Shown piece by piece: positions 1 through 6,189 of a stretch of 12,980 nt of DNA. The position numbers were made by a program, and so were the translations under genes. The stretch's first letter is position 1; each line of letters begins with the position of its first letter. The notes below the pieces were generated by a model that was not told the origin of the DNA, did no database searches, and saw nothing but the letters and a program-made list of their open reading frames with translations. This stretch comes from RGIG3009 sp045603285. GTDB lineage: Bacteria > Bacillota > Clostridia > Oscillospirales > Acutalibacteraceae. The stretch spans positions 1 through 12,980 of the forward strand of contig JAZULW010000017.1 of assembly GCA_045603285.1 (NCBI GenBank), written 5' to 3'.

Positions 1-50
1 GAGTGGGAATAATTTGAATTCCTGTTTTGTCGGTTAACCACATTGCATTT

Positions 51-89
51 AAGAGATGCTCTGCTTTTTGCGGCAGGCATCTCTTTTTT
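51..89 (+). terminator. Rho-independent terminator of an off-window upstream gene
   Basis: A perfect 9-bp stem (51-59, AAGAGATGC, with 77-85, GCATCTCTT) closes around a loop that can form an extra CTGC/GCAG pairing, and a run of T follows immediately (84-89). This is a textbook intrinsic terminator. It must end a transcript from a plus-strand gene lying before the window. It also shows that the in-frame ATG at 43 is not the start of the next gene, because that extended reading frame would run through the terminator. Confidence 0.88.
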
Positions 90-90
90 C

Positions 91-119
91 TTGCAAAGGA
101 CGGTCCTACATGGTAAAAT
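91..119 (+). promoter_or_regulatory. Sigma-A-type promoter of the aldo/keto reductase operon, with palindrome in the spacer
   Basis: TTGCAA (91-96) and TAAAAT (114-119) are separated by exactly 17 bp and sit directly after the upstream terminator and about 29 bases before the reductase start codon. The spacer holds a perfect palindrome, AGGAC-G-GTCCT (97-107), between the -35 and -10 boxes, the classic place for a repressor operator. The promoter boxes are read directly; regulation through the palindrome is inference. Confidence 0.65.
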
Positions 120-147
120 GGTTAAAAAATACAGAGGTGGAGTGCGC

Positions 148-1245
148 ATGACGTTTGATAAGGTGAAGAATAAATTGGGTTTCGGTTGTATGCGCCTTAA
201 AATGGTAGACGGCAAGGTGGATTACCAAGAATTCAGCCGTATGATTGATGCGTTTATTGCCGCAGGATTTACGTATTTTGATACCGCCCACCCGTATATC
301 GGCGGGCAAAGTGAGACCGCTTTGCGCGATTGTCTGGTCTCCCGATATAACCGCGAAGAGTTTGTTTTAGCCAACAAATTATCCGTATGGTGCTTTGAAA
401 AGGAAGCGGACATTCTCCCCCTTTTTGAAAGCCAGTTGACCGCGTGCGGAGTGGACTATTTTGATTTTTATCTTTTCCACTCGGTCACAAAGGCTTTTTA
501 TGAAAAATTTACGTCCTGTAATGCCTTTGCGATCGTGCAAAACCTGAAAAAACAGGGTAAGATCAAGCACATTGCGATGTCGTTTCACGATACCGCGGAC
601 GTTTTGGACCAGATACTCACGGAACATCCCTACATTGAAGCGGTGCAATTGCAGTTTAATTATTTGGATTACGATGACCCCGGTGTGCAAAGCAAAGCGT
701 GCTACGACGTAGCGGTAAAGCACGGCAAAAAGGTAATGATTATGGAGCCCGTAAAAGGCGGTGCTCTTGTAAACCTTCCCGATAAGGCGGCGCACGTGTT
801 GGATGAGTTAAACGGCGGAAGCTATGCCTCTTATGCGTTGCGTTTTGCGGCCAGTTTCCCGGAAGTGTTTATGGTGCTGTCGGGAATGGGCAATATGGAG
901 ATGATGCAAGATAATATCAACACGTTTTCCGACTTTGTTCCCTTTAGTGCCGAGGAGTTTACGGCAACGGACCGTGTGCGTGAAATCATACGGGAAGTAA
1001 GGCAAATTCCTTGCACGGCGTGTGGTTACTGTACGGAAGATTGCCCGAAAGACATTCCGATTCCTGAAATTTTCTCGGCCTACAATCCGTTCCTTTCTGC
1101 CAAAACAACCCGCGGCGGGGCAAAAGAGGCTCTGCCAAAAGGCAAACCCCTTGCCGGCGACTGCATACAATGCGGCAAATGCGAAAAACGTTGTCCTCAG
1201 AATATCGAGATTAGAAAACACCTGGAAGAAATAGCAAAGTTGTGA
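148..1245 (+). CDS. Aldo/keto reductase with C-terminal 2x[4Fe-4S] ferredoxin domain
   Basis: A predicted cytoplasmic NAD(P)H-dependent aldo/keto reductase of the iron-sulfur-bearing subfamily common in anaerobes; the substrate is unknown. Numbering from the chosen start gives 365 residues. The TIM-barrel catalytic tetrad is visible: D45 and Y50 in FDTAHPY, K77 in LANK, H111 in YLFHS. Phosphate-binding-type stretches such as MEPVKGG follow. The C-terminus carries two CxxCxxCxxxCP motifs, starting near residues 289 (CTACGYCTEDCP) and 339 (CIQCGKCEKRCP), each expected to hold a [4Fe-4S] cluster. The start at 148 is chosen because GAGGTGG lies just upstream (about 134-140) and because ATGs at 43 and 118 fall before or within the terminator and promoter region. 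The DUF1893 gene starts 9 bases after the stop, so the two are probably co-transcribed. Family assignment is secure; substrate cannot be told. Confidence 0.93.
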   Translation: MTFDKVKNKLGFGCMRLKMVDGKVDYQEFSRMIDAFIAAGFTYFDTAHPYIGGQSETALRDCLVSRYNREEFVLANKLSVWCFEKEADILPLFESQLTACGVDYFDFYLFHSVTKAFYEKFTSCNAFAIVQNLKKQGKIKHIAMSFHDTADVLDQILTEHPYIEAVQLQFNYLDYDDPGVQSKACYDVAVKHGKKVMIMEPVKGGALVNLPDKAAHVLDELNGGSYASYALRFAASFPEVFMVLSGMGNMEMMQDNINTFSDFVPFSAEEFTATDRVREIIREVRQIPCTACGYCTEDCPKDIPIPEIFSAYNPFLSAKTTRGGAKEALPKGKPLAGDCIQCGKCEKRCPQNIEIRKHLEEIAKL

Positions 1246-1254
1246 TGATGAACG

Positions 1255-1716
1255 ATGGAAAAAACAATGGATAACGCTACCAAAACAGCAAAAGAAACGT
1301 TGATCAAACACGGGTATACCTGTGTGCTGTATGCTCACGAAACGGAATACCATTCCACACAACGGGGTGTAAAACCGTTAATGGAATTCTTGGAATCGGG
1401 AATCGATTTTCGCGGTTTTTGTGCCGCGGATAAGACCGTGGGTTTAGGTGCGGCACATTTGTATATTTTGCTCGGTGTAACCTCGGTATGGGCCAAAGTG
1501 ATGAGCCGAGCCGCCAAGGAACTGTTGGAGCAACATAACGTTAACGTTTTTTGCGAAAAAGAAGTCCCCTTTATTATTAACCGAGAGGGCAATGGTGCTT
1601 GTCCTATTGAAACGGCAGTAAAGGGCATTGCTTGCTCAAAACAGGCCTTTAATGTGATACAAGAGTGGATCAACAGCCATAAAAAAAACAAGGAAACGGC
1701 ATTTGGTGAGGAATGA
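1255..1716 (+). CDS. DUF1893 family protein (deaminase-like fold, function unknown)
   Basis: A 153-residue protein recognised as DUF1893 by the patterns ADKTVGLGAAHLY (about residues 58-70) and INREGNGACPIE (about 107-118) and by its length. From family knowledge, the Thermotoga maritima member TM1506 has a cytidine-deaminase-like fold, but no biochemical role is established. The canonical zinc-deaminase HxE and PCxxC motifs are not visible here; C115 in CPIE is the conserved cysteine. It begins 9 bases after the reductase stop with no good Shine-Dalgarno sequence, which suggests translational coupling. The ATG at 1267 is an alternative start four codons later. The 3' end runs through a lysine-rich helix with an A-rich codon stretch (1679-1693). 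Co-transcription with an iron-sulfur reductase hints at a redox or stress role, but that is only inference. Confidence 0.85.
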   Translation: MEKTMDNATKTAKETLIKHGYTCVLYAHETEYHSTQRGVKPLMEFLESGIDFRGFCAADKTVGLGAAHLYILLGVTSVWAKVMSRAAKELLEQHNVNVFCEKEVPFIINREGNGACPIETAVKGIACSKQAFNVIQEWINSHKKNKETAFGEE

Positions 1717-1810
1717 TACCGTCAAAACGGCTTGGAATCGTTGGCTCTCTTATGATTCTCCTGCGCAAGGACGGAACAGTGGATACAATAAAAGGAAAGG
1801 GGGCGTTTCT

Positions 1811-2284
1811 ATGCGGCTTTTGTTTAAACAACGATTGTTTTCGTGGTTTCACACATACGATATTTATAACGAGCGCGGAGAAACGGTCTATATCGTCAAA
1901 GGTGAACTTGCGTGGGGGCATTTGTTGCGCATCTACGATGCAAACGGCAACGCCATCGGGTGTGTAAGACAAAAAGTATGGACGTGGCTGCCGAAATACG
2001 AATTGTACATAGGCGACCAATACATTGGATGCATTCGCAAGGAATTCACCATTTTTAAACCGCGCTTTACCGTGGACTGCAACGGTTGGCAAGTGGAAGG
2101 CAATTGGGTGGAATGGGACTATACCATTTTGGGTGCCCACGGCCTGCAAGTCGCACGGATATCCAAAGAACTGTGGAACTGGACGGATACCTACGTTATC
2201 GACGTGGAGGACGAGCGCGATTCCCTTTGTGCCTTGATGCTGGTGCTTGCCATTGATGCCGACAAATGCACAAGGGAAACGTAA
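1811..2284 (+). CDS. LURP-one-related (LOR/DUF567, YxjI-like) protein
   Basis: A 157-residue protein of alternating short beta strands rich in W and Y, matching the LURP-one-related/DUF567 family, which has a Tubby-C-terminal-like 12-strand barrel around a helix. Characteristic pieces are LFKQRLFSWFHTYDIYNE at the N-terminus, repeated units such as GETVYIVKGE, GNAIGCVRQK and GDQYIGCIRKE, and the C-terminal helix DSLCALMLVLAIDAD. The role in bacteria is unknown; membrane or phosphoinositide-like binding is only suggested by the fold. The start at 1811 is chosen for AAAGGAAAGGGGG (about 1791-1803) placed 7-8 bases upstream; the frame is open back to a TTG at 1703 but those 36 residues lack family likeness. 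It lies 94 bases after DUF1893 and may belong to the same transcript; a lone TACAAT at 1784-1789 has no convincing -35. A small hairpin (GAAACG/CGTTTC, 2276-2290) has the stop codon as its loop. Confidence 0.82.
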   Translation: MRLLFKQRLFSWFHTYDIYNERGETVYIVKGELAWGHLLRIYDANGNAIGCVRQKVWTWLPKYELYIGDQYIGCIRKEFTIFKPRFTVDCNGWQVEGNWVEWDYTILGAHGLQVARISKELWNWTDTYVIDVEDERDSLCALMLVLAIDADKCTRET

Positions 2285-2321
2285 CGTTTCGAAATGCCCA
2301 ATCGCCGCCGTGAGTTTTAGG

Positions 2322-2350
2322 TTGAAATGCGGCGTGGAGTCTTATATACT
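2322..2350 (+). promoter_or_regulatory. Sigma-A-type promoter of the UPF0340 gene
   Basis: TTGAAA (2322-2327) and TATACT (2345-2350) are separated by 17 bp, a near-consensus arrangement, 31 bases before the chosen GTG start. The first in-frame ATG of the downstream open frame (2327) overlaps the -35 box and so cannot be the start. CGCCGC (2303-2308) and GCGGCG (2329-2334) flank the -35 as a loose inverted repeat of unknown meaning. Confidence 0.72.
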
Positions 2351-2380
2351 GTAAACGACTGTGAAAAGAGGGTGCTTTTT

Positions 2381-2923
2381 GTGAGTGATACGATCTATGC
2401 ACAAACGTATGCGGCCGCGGTGGAAGTGATGGAAAAAGCGGCATTAAAAGAAGGCGCAATTTTGGTGGTGGGGTGTTCCACCAGCGAAGTGCTCGGCTCT
2501 AAGATCGGCACCAATTCCAGCCCCGAAACGGCCGAAACCCTGTTTGCCGCCTTGCGCGATGCGGCGGCCGAACGCGGGATTTATATGGCGGTACAATGCT
2601 GTGAACACTTAAACCGCGCCATTGTGGTACCGCGCGTGGCGGTACCGTTCGCGGAGCCGGTCAACGTGGTTCCCCATCCCAAAGCGGGTGGTTCGTTGGC
2701 CGCGGCGGCATACCGTGGTCTGCCCGATCCCGTGGTGGTGGAATACATCAAAGCCGATGCGGGGCTGGATATCGGCCTTACGCTCATCGGTATGCACCTC
2801 AAGCACGTGGCAGTGCCGCTTCGCTTGGCACATAACCGTATCGGCGAAGCCCTTGTCACCGCCGCGCGTACCCGCCCGAAATTCATCGGCGGTGTTCGTG
2901 CCGTATACGATGATTCGCAATGA
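2381..2923 (+). CDS. UPF0340/DUF436 (TIGR01440) family protein, YwlG-like
   Basis: A 180-residue protein that matches Bacillus subtilis YwlG (UPF0340, TIGR01440) along its whole length. Diagnostic stretches are LVVGCSTSEVLGSKIGT, VQCCEHLNRAIVV, DPVVVEYIKADAGLDIG, LIGMHLKHVAVP and KFIGGVRAVYDD. The family is widespread in Firmicutes and its molecular function is not established; the conserved Cys-Cys-Glu-His cluster suggests a catalytic or metal site (inference). The start is GTG at 2381 with AAGAGGG (2366-2372) 8 bases upstream. This gives the usual family length and keeps the start downstream of the promoter at 2322-2350. It has its own promoter and its own terminator (2986-3017), so it is probably a single-gene transcription unit. 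Confidence 0.9.
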   Translation: MSDTIYAQTYAAAVEVMEKAALKEGAILVVGCSTSEVLGSKIGTNSSPETAETLFAALRDAAAERGIYMAVQCCEHLNRAIVVPRVAVPFAEPVNVVPHPKAGGSLAAAAYRGLPDPVVVEYIKADAGLDIGLTLIGMHLKHVAVPLRLAHNRIGEALVTAARTRPKFIGGVRAVYDDSQ

Positions 2924-2985
2924 TAACGATTTTTGCCCCTTTCGTGTGCAAGGGCCTTACCGCAAGATAACCCTCATTACCCAAC

Positions 2986-3017
2986 CGCCGTGTGCCGTGT
3001 GCATACGGCGATTTTTT
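2986..3017 (+). terminator. Rho-independent terminator of the UPF0340 gene
   Basis: CGCCGTGTGC (2986-2995) pairs with GCATACGGCG (3001-3010), ten pairs including one G-U, around a 5-base loop, followed by ATTTTTTAC. It lies 63 bases after the UPF0340 stop codon. Confidence 0.88.
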
Positions 3018-3058
3018 ACACAAAAGTAAAAAAAATAAAAATATTGTCCTTTTTGTCA

Positions 3059-3088
3059 TTGACATTTCGTATTTTCTTTTGGTATACT
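3059..3088 (+). promoter_or_regulatory. Near-consensus orphan promoter
   Basis: A perfect TTGACA (3059-3064) and TATACT (3083-3088) are separated by 18 bp, the strongest-looking promoter in the window, in an A/T-rich setting. The predicted transcript would start near 3095 and run into a region with no convincing gene; the next real start codon is at 3756. It may drive a small RNA, a long leader of the AraC-family gene, or be a relic. Confidence 0.62.
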
Positions 3089-3117
3089 ATCCACGCGTTG
3101 AGCACCGATGTTATCAA

Positions 3118-3150
3118 AACGCAAGCTGCACCATCAATGCGTTGTTTTTT
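3118..3150 (+). terminator. Possible short terminator downstream of the orphan promoter
   Basis: AACGCA (3118-3123) can pair with TGCGTT (3138-3143), followed by GTTTTTT (3144-3150). The stem is only 6 bp with a 14-base loop, so it is weak. GCGTT also occurs upstream (3095-3099), so the AACGC strand could pair with either copy, a switch-like alternative. If real, transcripts from the 3059-3088 promoter would end after about 50 bases. Confidence 0.35.
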
Positions 3151-3167
3151 GCACTTTTGGTCAAAAA
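3146..3167 (+). repeat. Inverted repeat, left copy (22 bp)
   Basis: This 22-bp stretch (core TTTTTGCACTTTTGG) matches the reverse complement of 3609-3630 at 21 of 22 positions; the single difference is T versus A after the core. The copies are inward-facing and enclose 441 bp with no clear gene. They resemble terminal inverted repeats of a short non-autonomous element, but no target-site duplication was identified. Confidence 0.6.
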
Positions 3168-3608
3168 TGGGAATCCCTTTTTCTGCGGTGCTGTGAGGTT
3201 CTCAAGTTCTGAAGAAGCGGTCGTTACAACGCCGCCCCTTTGTGTGCTTGCATATACGTTTCGCATTGTGGGGGCATCGTGCGGCACGAAGGGTTGCTGT
3301 GTTTGTTCGGCTTCCCAAAAGTCAAACGTATCGGATATCTTGCCTAGGAATAAAAGCGGCTTAAAGCTTACGTATAAGCGGCTTTTTCGATATGAGGTAA
3401 TGCAAATAAAAACGCTGAGGCTGCGAATTTCACGAGCGATTTTTGCGGTGCTTGTAACCCTTTTTAAACAGCGAACTCCTTGGTTTGGCTTAGTCGAATC
3501 TTGAGGAGGATTTGCCGCAAAAGCACCGTACAAACGCCTGATTTTGCGATGGTGGAAGACGGCCGTTTTCCCCATCCAAACCGCGAAAAAAAGTCTTGCT
3601 TGACAGCG

Positions 3609-3630
3609 TTTTTGTCCAAAAGTGCAAAAA
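3609..3630 (-). repeat. Inverted repeat, right copy (22 bp)
   Basis: Reverse-complement partner of 3146-3167, with 21 of 22 positions matching (core on the plus strand CCAAAAGTGCAAAAA). The shorter word AAAGTGCAAAAA also occurs at 4898-4909 near the M24 promoter, which may be chance in A-rich DNA. Confidence 0.6.
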
Positions 3631-3755
3631 TCCGCAACAGGGTCGCGAAATCGGCATTTCGGTTGTACGCGATGTTGAAAACGGCAAAATTTGGTTGATT
3701 GACCTAGGAAAGATCACGTGATAAACTGAACCCAAACGGACAAGGAGAGAACAAT

Positions 3756-4619
3756 ATGTCCTTCAACTTGAAACAGTTTGAACAAGTGTTGAGCGTGCCG
3801 CGCATTGCCAACATCCACTACTTCGAATTCGTGCCCGGTTACAATACGGGGGCGGATCGGCATCCCCACCGCGAACTCATTTACGTGGACTATGGCCGCG
3901 TGGAGATTGAGGCGGAGGGGTATAGCGGTTTTCTGGAATCCAAACAACTCATCATACATAAAGAAGACGAGACCCATGCGCTGCATTGTCCCGACGATAT
4001 GCCCGTCAACGTGGCGGTGATCGGGTTTGAATGTCATTGTCCCGAGCTGGACGGCTTTTCTCAAACGCCCATCACCTTAACGCAACAACTGCAGCCGTTG
4101 TTGTCGGACATTATGCTCAAAAGCCGGTCGATGTTTCTGCCGCCGTATGACTTGCCGGGTACACAGGATATGAAACGCCGAAGTGACCAACCGTTTGGCA
4201 CAGAGCAGCAACTGAAAAACCTAATCGAACTGTTCCTGATCCAACTCATTCAAAACAGCGGCGTGACGGACCACGAAGAATCCATCGTTACCAAAACCAA
4301 CAACGTCGGCGAATATTTGGACCAAAATTTCCGTGAAAATTTAAAGTTGGACGACCTGTGTTTTCTTTTTAACACCAACAAAACCACCCTGTGCAGTCGT
4401 TTTCGCGAAACCTACGGATGCACCATCACCAGTTACGTGAATCGCCTGAAAATTGAAGAGGCCAAACGGTTGTTGCGGCAGGAAAAACATTCCGTCTCGC
4501 AAATTTCGCAACAACTCTGCTTCTCCTCGGTGCACTATTTCAGCCGTATGTTTAAACAGTACACCGGTATGTCGCCCAAAAAATACGTGGACACCATCAA
4601 ATCAAAACTGAACATCTGA
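3756..4619 (+). CDS. AraC-family transcriptional regulator with cupin-like sensor domain
   Basis: A 287-residue regulator. The N-terminal part has a cupin-like pattern (PGYNTGADRHPHRELIYVDYG, with H36, H38 and E40) as in AraC proteins that sense a small ligand such as a sugar. The C-terminal ~105 residues hold two helix-turn-helix motifs: the first around LKLDDLCFLFNTNKTTLCS, the second around SVSQISQQLCFSSVHYFSR, ending in the AraC signature FKQYTGMSPKKYV. Translation starts at ATG 3756 with AAGGAGAG (3742-3749) 6 bases upstream. The gene ends 6 bases before a strong terminator, so it is transcribed apart from the M24 gene behind it. Regulators of this type often control the adjacent operon, and AAAGTG direct repeats lie at the M24 promoter. 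The ligand cannot be told from sequence. Confidence 0.93.
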   Translation: MSFNLKQFEQVLSVPRIANIHYFEFVPGYNTGADRHPHRELIYVDYGRVEIEAEGYSGFLESKQLIIHKEDETHALHCPDDMPVNVAVIGFECHCPELDGFSQTPITLTQQLQPLLSDIMLKSRSMFLPPYDLPGTQDMKRRSDQPFGTEQQLKNLIELFLIQLIQNSGVTDHEESIVTKTNNVGEYLDQNFRENLKLDDLCFLFNTNKTTLCSRFRETYGCTITSYVNRLKIEEAKRLLRQEKHSVSQISQQLCFSSVHYFSRMFKQYTGMSPKKYVDTIKSKLNI

Positions 4620-4625
4620 CCCCCG

Positions 4626-4657
4626 ATCCTCGCCTCGGCGAGGATTTTTTCTTTTTT
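4626..4657 (+). terminator. Rho-independent terminator of the AraC-family gene
   Basis: ATCCTCGC (4626-4633) pairs perfectly with GCGAGGAT (4638-4645) around a 4-base loop, followed by a long T tract interrupted by one C (4645-4657). It begins 6 bases after the stop codon. Confidence 0.92.
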
Positions 4658-4877
4658 CGGCACGTGTTCTTGAGCAGCGAACGGTTTCGCTGCAAAAAAC
4701 TCGCACAATCGTACGCTTTTTGGCACAATTGTTAGCACTTGTCAAGTGGTTTTACACAAGAGAATGTGTTTCGCCGCCCAAACACCCCAAATCTTGTGGG
4801 AAGAGGGCGTTTTTTCCGTTCGTTTTGGATAATACGGGGAGAAAATCGCGTTTAATTTTGTCACCATTCACCAAACA
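4658..4877 (+). other. Structured intergenic DNA: hairpin and palindrome
   Basis: No gene is seen. A perfect hairpin GCAGCGAA-CGGT-TTCGCTGC lies at 4674-4693 without a T tract. A palindrome CACTTG-T-CAAGTG (4736-4748) sits within a TTAGCACTT...AAGTGGTTT context that loosely recalls CIRCE half-sites, but with a 3-base instead of 9-base spacing. TTCAC (4867-4871) and GTGAA (4881-4885) form a further inverted repeat. The palindromes could be operators; none can be assigned to a protein. Confidence 0.45.
4775..4815 (+). terminator. Second terminator-like hairpin before the M24 gene
   Basis: CGCCC (4775-4779) pairs with GGGCG (4805-4809), with an inner CCCCAA/TTG-T-GGG pairing, and six T residues follow (4810-4815). 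No gene lies between it and the AraC terminator, so it is either a back-up terminator or ends a small RNA beginning around 4740-4770. Confidence 0.5.
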
Positions 4878-4911
4878 AAAGTGAACGAAAATTTACGAAA
4901 GTGCAAAAAGT
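4878..4911 (+). promoter_or_regulatory. Candidate AraC-type operator: direct repeats 20 bp apart
   Basis: AAAGTGAACGAA (from 4878) and AAAGTGCAAAAA (from 4898) match at 9 of 12 positions and start exactly 20 bp, about two helical turns, apart. They lie on either side of the presumed -35 box of the M24 gene. AraC-family activators commonly bind direct repeats with this phasing just upstream of or overlapping the -35. The repeats are seen directly; assignment to the neighbouring regulator is inference. Confidence 0.4.
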
Positions 4912-4921
4912 ACTCTATATA
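4892..4921 (+). promoter_or_regulatory. Probable promoter of the M24/ASRT-like operon
   Basis: TTTACG (4892-4897) and TATATA (4916-4921) are 18 bp apart in an A/T-rich region (TATATATTATAAAG). The -35 is imperfect, as expected of an activator-dependent promoter. The leader to the start codon would be about 90 bases. Confidence 0.5.
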
Positions 4922-5016
4922 TTATAAAGACAAATTTTCCCGTTTGGTGTAGAATGACAATGAGAGTGGCTAACTGTCGCTTCACATCAAAAATTCCAAA
5001 CAGGAGGAAACAAAAA

Positions 5017-6189
5017 ATGAGTCGAATTTGTATCCCGGATTACGAATACAAAGAGCGTATTGCAAAAGCGGCTGCTTTGGTTCGTGAAAAAGGCTTGGAC
5101 GTCATGATCGTCGTGTCGACCGAGTCTGACTATGCGAACGCTCGTTACTTCAGCGGTTTCTGGCCGTTGTTTGAACGCGCGGGTGTGGCAATCTCCGCCA
5201 CGGGCGAGGCCGCTTTGCTTATCGGCCCCGAATCCAAAGAGTTTGCCAAAGACTTCGGCAAGATCGACAAACAATTCATTTTGCTTGAGTTCCGTGAGTC
5301 GGCCGACCCCGCGTATCCCGAAGTAAAACCCGACACGTTTGCCGACGTGTTCAAAGCCATCGGCGTGACGGGCGAAAACATCAAGATCGGCCTCGGTAGC
5401 TATGTGGAATGCACGCTCCCCGTGTACGAGAGCTTGCGCGACAACTTCCCGAAAGCCGAGATCACCAAATGCAACGACATTATGGTGCAACTCCGCAAGA
5501 TCAAGAGCAAGAACGAACTTGCCTGTATCCAAGAAGGCTTCCGCATCGTCGAATTGGCGACCGATGAAGTCATCCGCAATCTCCGCCCCGGCGTGACCGA
5601 ACTGGAAATGGTCGGTGTGGCGCAACGCGTGATCTACGAAAACGGCGCCGAATACGAAGGCTTGCCGATGTATGTGTTCAGCCAAGAATCCACCCGTCAT
5701 GCCATTTCCCGTTCCAGCTACCGCAAACTCGGTAAGGGCGACATTGTGCAGCTCAACCTTTCCGCGAAGATCGACGGATATTCCCCGGCCATCGGCCTCC
5801 CCGTTGTTCTCGGCAAATTGGAAGGCGAGCGCCGCGAGATTGTCGAGTTCTGCCACAAGATGCACGACTGGACGGTGGACCAACTCAAACCCGGTGTCCG
5901 TGCCGATAAGATCGCCAAGGAATTCTTGGAACTCTACAAATCCAACGGCTACGGTGCCAACTACGTGTACGGCCCCTGCCACGGCACGGGTATGATCGAG
6001 GTTGAGCCGCCTTGGATGGAAACCTCCAGCGACTACTTGCTTGAACCCAATATGACCTTCCAAGTCGATACCTACATTTCGGCACCCACTTTCGGTTGCC
6101 GCTGGGAAATCGGTGCCGCTATTACGGAAGATGGCTGCAAACCGATGACCGATTACTTGAAGAAGGGAATCATCGAACTTGACTTCTAA
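5017..6189 (+). CDS. M24-family creatinase-like protein with non-canonical metal site
   Basis: A 390-residue protein with the two-domain layout of creatinase/aminopeptidase P: an N-terminal creatinase-N domain (about residues 10-140) and a pita-bread M24 domain (about 150-385). The five usual metal ligands (D, D, H, E, E) align with N247 (VQLNLS), A258 (DGYSPA), H322 (CHGTG), D351 (FQVDTY) and E364 (CRWEIG), so two aspartates are lost and one Glu is Asp. The N and A substitutions are those of metal-free creatinase as I recall it. The upstream histidine H228 (TRHAIS), matching the creatinase catalytic His, is kept. A C-N hydrolase acting on a small guanidino/amidino or similar compound is therefore more likely than a peptidase (inference). 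The start at 5017 has AGGAGGA (about 5002-5008); the in-frame ATG at 4954 lacks one. The stop overlaps the next gene by 11 bases. Automated annotation would call it an Xaa-Pro peptidase. Confidence 0.88.
   Translation: MSRICIPDYEYKERIAKAAALVREKGLDVMIVVSTESDYANARYFSGFWPLFERAGVAISATGEAALLIGPESKEFAKDFGKIDKQFILLEFRESADPAYPEVKPDTFADVFKAIGVTGENIKIGLGSYVECTLPVYESLRDNFPKAEITKCNDIMVQLRKIKSKNELACIQEGFRIVELATDEVIRNLRPGVTELEMVGVAQRVIYENGAEYEGLPMYVFSQESTRHAISRSSYRKLGKGDIVQLNLSAKIDGYSPAIGLPVVLGKLEGERREIVEFCHKMHDWTVDQLKPGVRADKIAKEFLELYKSNGYGANYVYGPCHGTGMIEVEPPWMETSSDYLLEPNMTFQVDTYISAPTFGCRWEIGAAITEDGCKPMTDYLKKGIIELDF

Larger units (their letters stand above)
3089..3755. other. Long intergenic region without a convincing gene
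   Basis: About 670 bases. Open frames of 170 and 72 codons (plus) and 153 codons (minus) exist, but they overlap one another, lack ribosome binding sites in the right place, and have compositions unlike the neighbours, so none is called. Visible structure: the inverted repeat pair 3146-3167/3609-3630; two copies of AAGCGGCTT 22 bp apart (3354-3362 and 3376-3384) flanking the hairpin GCTTA-CGTA-TAAGC; and, before the AraC-family gene, a weak promoter candidate (TTGATT 3695-3700 or TTGACC 3699-3704 with GATAAA 3720-3725, at poor spacing). It may be a decayed mobile or interspersed repeat. Confidence 0.6.

Noticed and set aside
43..147. N-terminal extension of the aldo/keto reductase from ATG 43
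   Set aside because: It would be encoded by the upstream terminator and by the promoter itself; GAGGTGG before ATG 148 and the family N-terminus support the shorter form.
2992..3504. Plus-strand open frame of 170 codons
   Set aside because: It begins inside the UPF0340 terminator, crosses the orphan promoter and one inverted repeat, has no ribosome binding site and no recognisable sequence.
3114..3575. Minus-strand open frame of 153 codons in the long intergenic region
   Set aside because: No ribosome binding site or recognised domain was seen, and it overlaps plus-strand open frames of equal quality. It is more likely part of a repeat element than a gene, although a remnant cannot be excluded.
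4736..4748. CIRCE (HrcA) operator
   Set aside because: Only the TTAGCACT half resembles the consensus; the spacing is 3 instead of 9 bases, the second half is degenerate, and no chaperone gene follows.
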